Shown piece by piece: positions 50,727-59,363 of a stretch of 64,000 nucleotides of DNA. Positions within the stretch are counted from its first letter, which is position 1, and each line of letters opens with the position of its first letter. The stretch spans positions 62,001 through 126,000 of the forward strand of contig CAZTOW010000010.1 of NCBI GenBank assembly GCA_964615375.1, written 5' to 3'. Both the position numbers and the translations under genes were made by a program. Origin of the DNA: CAZKWG01 sp964615375 (GTDB taxonomy: Bacteria; Myxococcota_A; UBA796; CAZKWG01). The notes below the pieces were generated by a model. The model did no database searches. It was given only the letters and a program-made list of their open reading frames with translations, and was not told the DNA's origin.

Positions 50727-52916
50727 CTAACTACAGGACAGCCGCCCGCCGCGCACCAGGCAGCGGGCCTCGCCGCCCGTGGACGGCACCTCCACCTTGG
50801 CGATCAGGGGGACGGCGCCCTCCAGGGTCAAGGTGCAGCTGCCCGGGGTCGCGTTGAAGCGGGCCACGGTGTCCGCGCCGCTCAGGCTCTGGCGCTGCTC
50901 GCCCGACGGGCAGGACAGGGCGACCTCGGCGATGGGCACGTCGCTGTCCACCCGCACGCGCCAGGCCACCCCGCCGCCCGCCACCGGCCCGCCCAGGTCC
51001 ACGCCGCACAGGGGGCCGGTGAGGCTGTTGACGTAGGCGATCTCGGCGTCGTCCCCGAGGCCGCTGATGCGCGAGCGGTACTCGGCCAGCGGGGACCCAC
51101 AGGGCTCGCCGTGCAACGCGCGGGCCAGCAGGAAGTCCGTCCAGGCCATGAGCGCGCGGGCCTTCTCCACGTTGTGCGTGTCCGAGGCCAGGGCCTGGCC
51201 GACGGTGGTGGTGAAGCGCTGGGTCTTCGTCTCGCCGGTGCGCGCGTCCTTGTAGTGGATGGTCAGCGCGATGGGGTCCTCGGAGACCACGCGGCCGTCG
51301 CGGAGGCGCAGATCCTGGAGGAAGAGCTGTCGGGTGCCCGCGTAGTAGTTGATGGGCTGGATGTCCTCGGGGTCGGAGCTGGCCTCCTCGCCGTAGAAGC
51401 GGGAGAGCCCGAGGCTCTCGGGCAGGTCGAGCTCGAAGCGCACGTCGTGGGCGATGGTCTGGGTGAGGCTGCGGAAGCCCACGCCCATGATGCGATCCAC
51501 CACCGCCTCGCTGCCCAGGTAGACGTAGGCGCCCTTGCCCTTCTCGGTGAGCTTGTCCAGCACCTCGTCGTTGAACTCGCGGCCCACGCCCACGCCGGTC
51601 AGGCGCACGCCCGACTGCTCGTAGGCCTTCGCGATCTCGGTGATGGTGTCGGGGTTGACGTCGCCCGTGTTCAGGAGGGCGTCCGTCAGCACCATCACGC
51701 GATCGTTGCGGTCCCCGCTGGCGTCCTGGGCGGCGAAGACCCCGGCCAGCCGGTAGCCCTCGTGCAGGCCGAGGTTCAGGTCGGTGCTCCCGCGCGGGAC
51801 CAACGTGTCGATCGCGTTGGCCAGCACGCCCGTGGGATCGCGGCCCACCACGTAGTTCTCCAGCGGCGTGCAGACCTTGTCGTCGAACACGACGAGGTTG
51901 ACGCGGTCGCCGCGCTCGAGCTGCTCGCTCATGCGGTGCAGGCCGCGCTTGACGTAGTCCATGCGCCCCTCGGCCCACATCGAGCCGCTCACGTCCACCA
52001 CCAGGGTGAGGTCCAGCGGCTGGCGCGGCGGGGTGGCGCCCTGAACAGCCAGGGCGAGGGTGATCTGCTCGTCGCCCGTGCGCGAGGCGCTCGGCTTGAC
52101 GCTGAAGAGCTTGCCCTCCTCGACGGGCTCGGACTCGAAGCTGAAGTAGTTGAGCAGCTCGTGGGGACGGACCTCAGAGGGCCCGAAGTTGACGTGCTCC
52201 TTGACGTCGAAGAGCACGCGCTGGGCGCTGGCCAGGCTCATCGAGTCGTCGTTGGAGAGCCAGGTGGTCCCGCCCCAGTCCACCTGGGGCTGCGGGGGCT
52301 TGGGCGGCGGGCGGTTGGCCAGGCGCTCCTTGGCCTCCTCGCGCTTCGCCACGGTGCGCCCGCCGGCGAGGGCGTCACCCTCGTCGTTGGCGCGCGAGCC
52401 CTTGCTGCTGGTCTTGGGCTTGCTGCGGGGCGCCATGGGCTCGGGGCTGGCGGCGTCGTCCTTGAGCGCGCCCAGCACACCCGAGGAGCTGGCCCCACCC
52501 TCGCCCTGGCCGATGCCGCCCATGCTGCCGCCGGTCGCGGCCATCGGCGCGCCGTCGGCGGGCGGCGAGGCCGAGGCCGTCGTCTCCGCAGCGGAGGGCG
52601 TCGCCGTCGGGGCGGGGGCCTCGGCGGGCGCGGACTCCGGGGCCGAGGCCCCGGGGAACAGGCGCTGGCGCAGCTTCGTCGCGCCGCTGGCCACCGGCGG
52701 CGGCACCGGCCCGCGGTTGGGCTTCGCCACCTTCTTCTCGGCCTCCTCCTCCGCGCCGAAGCAGGAGCGGACGACCGGCTCACCGTCCGGCAGCGGGACG
52801 GGGCGCTTCTCCACCACCTCGCTCCCCCCGTGCCGATCGTGATCGGGCGCCGCGCCCTTATCCGCCTTCTCCCCTGCTCCACCCGTACACGCCACCCACG
52901 CGAGCATCCAGAACAT
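50727..52916 (-). CDS. YfbK-like von Willebrand factor A lipoprotein
   Basis: 729 aa. A short leader ends in WVAC (Cys10), a weak lipobox. Residues 20-210 are a low-complexity Ala/Pro/Glu-rich region. The YfbK-type N-domain follows with PHELLNYFSFESEPVEEGKLF (about 251-271), then a vWA domain with a complete MIDAS start DVSGSM at 308-313. The C-terminal part (about 500-729) has the DUF3520-like region and a Cys-containing beta domain. Such proteins are cell-surface or periplasmic and may bind metal-dependent partners. It diverges from the 53031 gene across 114 bp. Confidence 0.83.
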   Translation of the reverse strand: MFWMLAWVACTGGAGEKADKGAAPDHDRHGGSEVVEKRPVPLPDGEPVVRSCFGAEEEAEKKVAKPNRGPVPPPVASGATKLRQRLFPGASAPESAPAEAPAPTATPSAAETTASASPPADGAPMAATGGSMGGIGQGEGGASSSGVLGALKDDAASPEPMAPRSKPKTSSKGSRANDEGDALAGGRTVAKREEAKERLANRPPPKPPQPQVDWGGTTWLSNDDSMSLASAQRVLFDVKEHVNFGPSEVRPHELLNYFSFESEPVEEGKLFSVKPSASRTGDEQITLALAVQGATPPRQPLDLTLVVDVSGSMWAEGRMDYVKRGLHRMSEQLERGDRVNLVVFDDKVCTPLENYVVGRDPTGVLANAIDTLVPRGSTDLNLGLHEGYRLAGVFAAQDASGDRNDRVMVLTDALLNTGDVNPDTITEIAKAYEQSGVRLTGVGVGREFNDEVLDKLTEKGKGAYVYLGSEAVVDRIMGVGFRSLTQTIAHDVRFELDLPESLGLSRFYGEEASSDPEDIQPINYYAGTRQLFLQDLRLRDGRVVSEDPIALTIHYKDARTGETKTQRFTTTVGQALASDTHNVEKARALMAWTDFLLARALHGEPCGSPLAEYRSRISGLGDDAEIAYVNSLTGPLCGVDLGGPVAGGGVAWRVRVDSDVPIAEVALSCPSGEQRQSLSGADTVARFNATPGSCTLTLEGAVPLIAKVEVPSTGGEARCLVRGGRLSCS

Positions 52917-53030
52917 GCTTCACCTCTTAGGTCGGTCCGACATCGGAACGTCGGTGAGGTTCACAGCTTACAGGGAATCGCGTCCTTCGTGCTTGCGGAC
53001 GGATCACGCCCCGCTGGATACGACTCCGCC

Positions 53031-53516
53031 ATGGATCGCGCGCGCGTCGTGTTCGGGTGGGCCTGGCTCGTGCTCTTCGCCGTCTACCAGGCGGCGGGGC
53101 TCTACGAGAGCCGCCACGAGGCGCGCGGCCCGCTGACCGAGACCTTCGGCGACGTCTTCTGGCCCATCAACTGGCGGATGTTCACCGGATACAACAAGAC
53201 CCACACGCAGATCCTCTTCCTGGGACAGGACGGCGACCTCTGGGTGGAGCTCCCCATGGAGCGCTGGTACCCGGCGCGCTGGGAGAGCGGATACCGCTGG
53301 GAGCGCCCCTGGGTCTACAGCTCGGGCGAGCTGAAGCGGAGCTTCCTGGCGGCGGCCTGCCAGCGCTCCGGGATGAGCGCGGTGCGCATGGTGAAGAAGA
53401 CCTGGCCGAAGACGCTGGGCAGCCTGGAGCAGCCGGAGCGGGACGTGAAGTACACGGACCTGGGCGCGCTCACCTGCTCGGGCGACTACCCCCTGCCCCG
53501 CGGACGGATCTACTGA
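53031..53516 (+). CDS. Small single-helix membrane protein, HTTM partner
   Basis: 161 aa. One membrane helix (about 7-24) is followed by a conserved-looking segment FWPINWRMFTGYNKTHTQILFL resembling the PxWRMF region seen next to HTTM-type proteins. The remainder is extracytoplasmic with two Cys residues. The HTTM gene starts inside the stop codon (1-bp overlap), so the two are co-translated. I do not recognise a named family. Confidence 0.65.
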   Translation: MDRARVVFGWAWLVLFAVYQAAGLYESRHEARGPLTETFGDVFWPINWRMFTGYNKTHTQILFLGQDGDLWVELPMERWYPARWESGYRWERPWVYSSGELKRSFLAAACQRSGMSAVRMVKKTWPKTLGSLEQPERDVKYTDLGALTCSGDYPLPRGRIY

Positions 53517-54322
53517 TGCGGCCCGAGCGCCACGAGGGCTGGCCTGTGTTCCGGGCTCTGTTCGCGCTCTCCGGGCTGCTGACCTGGCTGCCGCGCGCGG
53601 CTCACCTGGAGGAGACCTACTCGAGCGCGGGCATCGTCGTGGCCGCCGGGCGCGTGCCGCTCAGCGAGTGGGTGGTCTGGTCGCCGGGGACGGCCTGGGC
53701 CATCTACGCGGGCCTGGTGGGCGGGCTCCTGCTGGTGGGCGCCGGGCGGCTGGTGCGCCCGGGGCTGGCCCTCTTCGTGGTCGGATCGCTGGCGCTCATG
53801 TTCGCCGAGGGCCTGAACATGAAGGCCTATGATCGGCTGATGTTCTGGCAGGCGGTGGCGCTCTTCCTGGCACCCGCGGCGGGGGCGCGCCCCCAGGAGG
53901 GCCTGCCGGTCGCGCGCTACACGCTGACGCTGACCTACTGCGGCCTCTACGGGATGACCGGCTGGAACAAGATCCTGGAGGAGCCCGCCTGGTGGCGCGG
54001 CGTGCCGCTGGCCTACGACTTCATCGAGCGCAATTTTGGTCTCAAGCCGATGGGCGCCTTCCTGTCCGCCTGGCCCTGGCTGCTGGCGCCCATGTGCTGG
54101 CTCACCCTGATCTTCGAGGCCAGCTTCCCGCTCCTCATCTGGCTCCGCCGGGCCCAGCCCTGGCTGCTCGGGCTCGCGGCCTGCTTCCACGCGGTGACCG
54201 TGATGACCCTGCACGTCAACACCTTCGGGCTGGTCGCCGTCGCCGCCTACCCCGCGCTCCTGCACCCGGAGAGCTGGGCGCGGCTGTATGCCTGGCTCGG
54301 GGCCCGGCTGCGGCGCCGCTGA
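53516..54322 (+). CDS. HTTM-domain membrane protein
   Basis: 268 aa with about six to seven membrane helices. The segments FAEGLNMKAYDRLMFWQAVALFL, GLYGMTGWNKILEEPAWWRGVPLAYDF and AACFHAVTVMTLHVNTFGLV match the HTTM (horizontally transferred transmembrane) family, related to vitamin K-dependent gamma-carboxylase. It is shorter than the eukaryotic carboxylases and lacks their luminal domain. The bacterial function is unknown. Coupled to the small partner upstream and immediately followed by a BatA-like gene. Confidence 0.8.
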   Translation: MRPERHEGWPVFRALFALSGLLTWLPRAAHLEETYSSAGIVVAAGRVPLSEWVVWSPGTAWAIYAGLVGGLLLVGAGRLVRPGLALFVVGSLALMFAEGLNMKAYDRLMFWQAVALFLAPAAGARPQEGLPVARYTLTLTYCGLYGMTGWNKILEEPAWWRGVPLAYDFIERNFGLKPMGAFLSAWPWLLAPMCWLTLIFEASFPLLIWLRRAQPWLLGLAACFHAVTVMTLHVNTFGLVAVAAYPALLHPESWARLYAWLGARLRRR

Positions 54323-56089
54323 GTGTTCGCCAACCCGCTGGGGCTGATCGCGCTCCTGGCCGTGCCCGCGGTCGTGGCGCTGCACCTGCTGAGGCGGCGC
54401 TACCAGCCGCGGGTGGTGAGCGCCCTCTTCCTGTGGGAGGAGCGCGAGCGCGACCCGTCGGAGGGGCGGCGCTGGGACCGCCTGCGCGCCACCCTCTCGC
54501 TGGTCCTGGAGAGCCTCGCGGCGCTCCTGCTGGCCCTGGCCCTGGCCTCCCCCCGCGGCTGCGAGGAGCGGGGCGAGCACCGGGTCTGGGTGCTGGACGA
54601 CTCGGCCTCCATGGGGGCGGTGGACACGGCGGGACGGAGCCCGGCCGAGGACGCTCGGGAGGCCCTGATCGAGCGGCTCTCGGGCCTGGGATCGCGGGAT
54701 CGGGTGAGCCTGATCGCCACCGGCCCGGAGCCCCGCCTGCTGGCCGGGCCCGAGGCCCCCGCCGACGCCGTCGAGGACGCGCTGCTCGCCTGGCGACCCG
54801 AGGGCCCCGACGCCGACCCCGCCCGCGCCCTGGCCCTGGCCCGCGCCCTCTCCGACGGCGGCGGGCTGCTCTACGCCACCGACGCCCCCCTCCCCGAGCC
54901 CGGCCCCACGCCCGACCTCGATCTCCTCGCGCTGGGGAGGCCGCTGGACAACGTGGGCTTCACCGACGCCGCGCGCGCCGGGGGCCGGGTCGAGCTCACG
55001 CTGCGCAGCTTCGCCGGGGAGCCCGTCGCCGGGCAGGTCCTGGGCGGGAGCGCTCCCCTGCCCTTCCGCCTGGACCCCGGGGGCACGCAGCGGCTCGGGC
55101 TCGAGGCCCCCGACGACGCGCGCCTGAGCCTGCGCCTGGCGCGGGAGGACGGCTCGGCGTGGCGGGACGGGCTCGCCCTGGATGACCAGGTGGCGCTGGC
55201 TCCGCCCCCGGACCGGGCGCTCCACCTGGGCTCGGCGCTGCCCGGGGCGATGAACCGGGCGCTGGGGCTCACCCGGGCCGCGGACGGCGCGGGCCTGGAG
55301 CGCTGGGTGGCGGCGGTGCCGGAGAGCGAGGCGGTGGCGCCGGAACAGGCCGATCTGCTGCTCACCCTCGACGCGCAGGTGCCGGCGGGGGCCTGGGGCC
55401 TGCGGATCTCCGGCCCGCCCACGCCCGAGGCCCCGAGCGAGGAGCGCGCCCTGCTGGGGCCCTTCCTGGCGACGGGGCATGCGCTCCTGCGCGGCTGGTC
55501 GGGCGAGGATCTCCTGTGGACGCCCGGCGTCGCGGTCGCGGCGGGCCCGGAGGACCAGCCCTTGCTGCTGGCCGGGACCCGGGCCCTGCTCCTCGCGCAC
55601 CCGGAGGGCGAGGCCATCCGCTTCACGCTGGACATCGACCCCTGGAGATCCACCCTGGCGCGCAGCGCGGACTGGCCCCTGCTGCTCGGGAACCTGGCTG
55701 AGCTCCGTCGGGCCACCCTGCCCGGCCCCGCGCGCACGAACCTGCGCCTGGGCGAGGACGTGCTCTGGCGCGGCGCGGGCGCGGGCGAGGCCACCCTGAC
55801 GGGGCCCTCGGGGGAGCGGACCCTGGCCTGCGCGGGAGACCTGCTGCTGACGGGGCTGGGGCCAGGGGTCCACGAGCTGCGGCCGCCGGAGGGGGAGGCG
55901 CGGGCCCTGGCGGTGAACCTGCTCTCCGCCGCGGAGTCCGACCTGCGGACGCGCGGAGAGGCCCGGGTCCCGGCGGATCTCCCAGGGGTCACGACCACGG
56001 GGGCCAGCGCCGCCGCCGCCGGGCTGGGGCTCGGCGCCCTCCTGCTGCTGCTCTTGGACTGGACCCTGCTCGGCCGGAGGTCGGGATGA
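54323..56089 (+). CDS. BatA-like vWA-domain membrane protein
   Basis: 588 aa from a GTG that directly abuts the HTTM stop. The N-terminus FANPLGLIALLAVPAVVALHLLRRR is the classic BatA N-domain (membrane helix then basic loop), followed by a second helix (about 55-75). A vWA-like fold begins with DDSASMG at 92-98. The C-terminus has a last helix (about 560-582). The rest is Ala/Pro/Glu/Leu-rich and weakly conserved. BatA-type proteins are normally associated with a MoxR ATPase, but none is visible here. Its stop overlaps the next start (ATGA). Confidence 0.78.
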   Translation: MFANPLGLIALLAVPAVVALHLLRRRYQPRVVSALFLWEERERDPSEGRRWDRLRATLSLVLESLAALLLALALASPRGCEERGEHRVWVLDDSASMGAVDTAGRSPAEDAREALIERLSGLGSRDRVSLIATGPEPRLLAGPEAPADAVEDALLAWRPEGPDADPARALALARALSDGGGLLYATDAPLPEPGPTPDLDLLALGRPLDNVGFTDAARAGGRVELTLRSFAGEPVAGQVLGGSAPLPFRLDPGGTQRLGLEAPDDARLSLRLAREDGSAWRDGLALDDQVALAPPPDRALHLGSALPGAMNRALGLTRAADGAGLERWVAAVPESEAVAPEQADLLLTLDAQVPAGAWGLRISGPPTPEAPSEERALLGPFLATGHALLRGWSGEDLLWTPGVAVAAGPEDQPLLLAGTRALLLAHPEGEAIRFTLDIDPWRSTLARSADWPLLLGNLAELRRATLPGPARTNLRLGEDVLWRGAGAGEATLTGPSGERTLACAGDLLLTGLGPGVHELRPPEGEARALAVNLLSAAESDLRTRGEARVPADLPGVTTTGASAAAAGLGLGALLLLLLDWTLLGRRSG

Positions 56090-58821
56090 TCGGCCTGCTT
56101 CGCCCGGAGCTGCTCCTGCTGGCCCTGCCGCTCGCCCTGCTCTGGCGGCGCTGGGGCGGTCCGCTGCGCGGGATCGGGGCCCTGCGGCTCGCGGCGGCGG
56201 CGCTGCTGCTGCTGGCCGCGGCGGGGCCCTACCTCCCGCTCTCCGCGCCGGGGCGGGACGTCGTGGTGGTGGTGGATCGCTCGGCCTCCATGCCTGCCGA
56301 GAGTGGCGCTCGCGCTGAGGAGATCCTGCGCCTGCTGGAGGACGCGCGCGGCCCGGGGGATCGGGTGGGGGTGGTGGTCTTCGGGGCGAGCGCGCGGGTC
56401 CTGCGGGCGCCCTCCCCCGACGCGCGGAGCTCGGGCCTGCCCACGCTGGAGGAGACGGAGGCGGCGGGCTCGGACCTTGCCGGGGCGATGGAGGCGGGGC
56501 TGGCCCTGCTGCGCGGGGGCGGGGGGCGGCTGCTGGTGATCAGCGACGGGCTCCACGACGGGGCGGATCCGACGGAGATCGCGCGGCGAGCGGGGGCGCG
56601 GGGGGTGCCGGTGGACGTACGCCCGCACTCGCGGAGCTGGGGCGGCGGGGCGCGGGCGCTCTCGCTCAGCGCGCCTGCGGAGGTGGCCCCGGGGGCCCCG
56701 CTGGCCCTGGCGGGATGGGTGCAGGCCGATCGGGCGGGCACGGCGCGCTACACGCTGCGGCGCGGCGGCGTCGTGATCCAGCAGGGAGAGACGGCGCTGA
56801 AGTCGGGGCTCAACCGGCTCCTGTTCCGAGACCTGGCGCCCGAGTCGGGGCTGCTGGGCTGGTCGCTCCAGGTGAGCCTGCCCGGGGATCCGACGACGGA
56901 GGACGACGAGGCGCTGGCGGCGACGCGGGTGCGTGGGGCGGGTGGCGTGCTGGTGCTGAACCAGGACGGCTCGCGCACGCCCCTGGTGCGGGCGCTGGAG
57001 GCGGGCGGGCTCCACCCTGAGGCGAAGACGCCCGAGCAGGCTCCCCTGGACGCGGCGGGGCTGGCCTCTTATCGGGTGGTCGTGCTGGAGGACGTGGCGG
57101 CCGATCGCCTGGGGCTGGGGCTCGGGGCGCTGGCCGGCTTCGTGGACGACGGGGGCGGGCTGCTGATCACGGGCGGGCCGCAGAGCTTCGGGGTGGGCGG
57201 CTACCACCACTCCTCCATCGACGAGCTGCTCCCGGTCTCGATGGAGCAGCGGGTGGAGCAGCGCAAGCAGGGCGTCGCGATGGTCATCGCGATGGACCGC
57301 TCGGGCTCCATGGCGGAGGACGTGGGGGGCGGGCGCACGAAGATGGATCTGGCCAACGCGGGCGCAGCGGCGGCGATCAAGCTGCTCTCGCCCATGGACC
57401 ACCTGGGCGTGATGGCGGTGGACACGGCGGCCCACGAGGTGGTGCCGCTGGGGCCGGTGAAGCAGCCGGACGCGCTGGCCGCGCGGGTGCTGCGGGTGCG
57501 CTCGGAGGGAGGCGGGATCTACGTGTTCACCGCGCTGGCGGCGGCGGCGAAGAAGCTGGAGCAGGCCCCGCAGAAGAACCGGCACATCACGCTGTTCGCC
57601 GACGCGGCCGACAGCGAGGAGCAGGAGGGCGTGCTGGTGCTCCTGCGCAAGCTGCGGAAGGCGGGGGTGACGGTCTCGGTCATCGCGCTGGGCTCGAAGT
57701 TCGACAGCGACGCGCGCTTCCTGGAGTCGGTGGCGAAGGAGGGCGGCGGCACCATCGCGTTCACGCTGCGCCCGTCCGAGCTCCCGCGCCTCTTCGCCCA
57801 GGACACGCTGCTGGTGAGCCGGGCCAGCGTCATCGAGGAGCCCACGGGGACGGCGCCGCGGGGCGAGCTGCGCGCGCTCGGGCTCAGCGTGCAGGGCGGG
57901 CCGGACCTGGACGGCTACAACCGCACCTGGCCGCGGTCGGGGGCCCTGGTAGGGCTGGTGAGCACCGACGAGAACGCCGCCCCGATCCTGGCCTGGCGCC
58001 AGGCGGGGGCGGGGCGGACGGCGGCCTACATGAGCCAGGTGGGCGGGCCCTGGGGGGCGCGCGCGCTGGGCTGGGAGCCGATGGGGGGCGCGCTGACCAG
58101 CCTCACGCGCTGGCTGGGGGCCCAGGAGGCGCCGGGGGGCTGGTACGGCTCGGCGAGCCTGGAGGGCCAGGATCTGGTGATCACGGTGGAGCGCGAGCCG
58201 GGCGCGGCGCTCGACGGCGAGCCGGTGGCTCGGGTGCGCGACCCGGACGGCGGCACGCGCGAGGTGCGGCTGGAGGCGGACGGGCCCGACCGCTGGCGCG
58301 GGAGGACGCGGACCCACGGGGCCGGGATCACCCTCGGGGTGGTGGGGCTGGGTGGAGACCAGCTCATCACGCTGCCCGCCGTGGCCAGCGCGGGCTCCAG
58401 CGAGCTCCGCCCGCCCGCCGACCCGAGCCAGGGCGAGCGGGGGATGCGACGCCTCGCCACCCTCTCCGGGGGGACGGTCAACGCCCCGGTCTCCACGCTG
58501 CTGGAGGGCGAGGCGGAGGGGCGCGTGGGGCGGGTGCTGAGCGGGCCGCTGCTGGGCCTGGGGCTGCTCCTGGCCCTGGCCGAGATCGCGGCGCGGCGGC
58601 TGTGGCCCGCCGGGCTCCCCCTCTCGCAGGTCGCGCGGGCACGCGCCGCGCCGCCAACACCTGCGGGATCGCCCCTGCGCACGGCGCCAGAGGTGCCAGG
58701 CGCACCCGCTCCCGTGGAACACACCCAGGAGAACTCCGCTGCCCCGCCAGCTTCCCCGGTCTCCGACGCGCTCGCCCGCGCACGGGAGCGGGCCGGTCGC
58801 CGCCTGGATCGCCAGGGCTGA
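56086..58821 (+). CDS. Membrane protein with two vWA domains and a GATase-like domain
   Basis: 911 aa. Two N-terminal helices (about 5-20 and 33-52) are followed by a first vWA domain starting DRSASM at 64-69. A glutamine-amidotransferase-like segment (GALAGFVDDGGGLLITGGPQSFGVGGY, about 347-373) follows, then a second vWA starting DRSGSM at 404-409. A helix near 825-840 and a Pro/Ala-rich tail end the protein. This combination of vWA with a GATase-like fold is found in BatA-associated proteins of unknown role. Both MIDAS starts keep Asp and two Ser. It overlaps the BatA-like gene by 4 nt. Confidence 0.85.
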   Translation: MIGLLRPELLLLALPLALLWRRWGGPLRGIGALRLAAAALLLLAAAGPYLPLSAPGRDVVVVVDRSASMPAESGARAEEILRLLEDARGPGDRVGVVVFGASARVLRAPSPDARSSGLPTLEETEAAGSDLAGAMEAGLALLRGGGGRLLVISDGLHDGADPTEIARRAGARGVPVDVRPHSRSWGGGARALSLSAPAEVAPGAPLALAGWVQADRAGTARYTLRRGGVVIQQGETALKSGLNRLLFRDLAPESGLLGWSLQVSLPGDPTTEDDEALAATRVRGAGGVLVLNQDGSRTPLVRALEAGGLHPEAKTPEQAPLDAAGLASYRVVVLEDVAADRLGLGLGALAGFVDDGGGLLITGGPQSFGVGGYHHSSIDELLPVSMEQRVEQRKQGVAMVIAMDRSGSMAEDVGGGRTKMDLANAGAAAAIKLLSPMDHLGVMAVDTAAHEVVPLGPVKQPDALAARVLRVRSEGGGIYVFTALAAAAKKLEQAPQKNRHITLFADAADSEEQEGVLVLLRKLRKAGVTVSVIALGSKFDSDARFLESVAKEGGGTIAFTLRPSELPRLFAQDTLLVSRASVIEEPTGTAPRGELRALGLSVQGGPDLDGYNRTWPRSGALVGLVSTDENAAPILAWRQAGAGRTAAYMSQVGGPWGARALGWEPMGGALTSLTRWLGAQEAPGGWYGSASLEGQDLVITVEREPGAALDGEPVARVRDPDGGTREVRLEADGPDRWRGRTRTHGAGITLGVVGLGGDQLITLPAVASAGSSELRPPADPSQGERGMRRLATLSGGTVNAPVSTLLEGEAEGRVGRVLSGPLLGLGLLLALAEIAARRLWPAGLPLSQVARARAAPPTPAGSPLRTAPEVPGAPAPVEHTQENSAAPPASPVSDALARARERAGRRLDRQG

Positions 58822-58935
58822 AGCCGGGGCTGCGATTTTCTGGTAGGCTGGCGTCGGCGGATCGGTCCCACGTGGGGCTCCCGAGACGCGGCCCTCCTGG
58901 GCCTCGATCCAACGCTCGCCGACTGGAGAACGCTC

Positions 58936-59241
58936 ATGGCTGAAGAACGCTCCCAACTGATCTCCACGGAGAACCTGCCCACCGTCTCGGCCGTGGGCTT
59001 CATCCTCGGGCTCCTGGCCTTCGTCATGGCCCTGTGGGGCAAGTTCGACGCCATCCGCCTCGGCGCCTCGATCAAGCTCGTGCTCGGCGACTCCGTGAAG
59101 ACGGGCAAGCTGGCCGAGGGCCACGAGGTGAAGATCGCCGACCTGGAGAAGCGCATCGCCGCCCTCGAGGCTGGCGCCGCCGCCGCCCCCGCCGCCACCG
59201 AGGCCGCCCCGGCCGCGCCGGCCGCCGAGGGCGCGAAGTAG
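58936..59241 (+). CDS. Small single-pass membrane protein
   Basis: 101 aa, GGAGAA ribosome-binding site at 58924-58929. One membrane helix (VGFILGLLAFVMALWGKF, about 20-37), a short amphipathic region, then a coiled-coil-like segment (VKIADLEKRIAALEAG) and an Ala/Pro/Glu-rich tail. No homologue is recognised. It lies upstream of the phosphoesterase cassette, separated by a structured 122-bp gap, so it may or may not belong to it. Confidence 0.65.
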   Translation: MAEERSQLISTENLPTVSAVGFILGLLAFVMALWGKFDAIRLGASIKLVLGDSVKTGKLAEGHEVKIADLEKRIAALEAGAAAAPAATEAAPAAPAAEGAK

Positions 59242-59248
59242 GGCACCT

Positions 59249-59292
59249 GCGCGGGCGCGATATCTGAAAATATCTTCCGGTATCGCCCGCGC
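59249..59292 (+). promoter_or_regulatory. Compound inverted repeat before the phosphoesterase gene
   Basis: An outer pair GCGCGGGCG (59249-59257) and CGCCCGCGC (59284-59292) encloses an inner AT-rich inverted repeat GATAT-CTGAAA-ATATC (59259-59274). A TATAAC box lies downstream at 59306-59311, but I see no matching -35. No T-run follows the outer arm. It may be a structured leader or an operator region. I cannot tell which. Confidence 0.45.
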
Positions 59293-59363
59293 GAAGGGGT
59301 CATCGTATAACTGCTCCGAGGGGCGCTCGAGCTCTTGCACGCTCGAGGCACCCGGAGTGGACC

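Noticed and set aside
54871..59340. 4.5-kb minus-strand open frame over the vWA and phosphoesterase genes
   Set aside because: Antisense to well-supported genes with conserved motifs. No start signals or recognisable domains.
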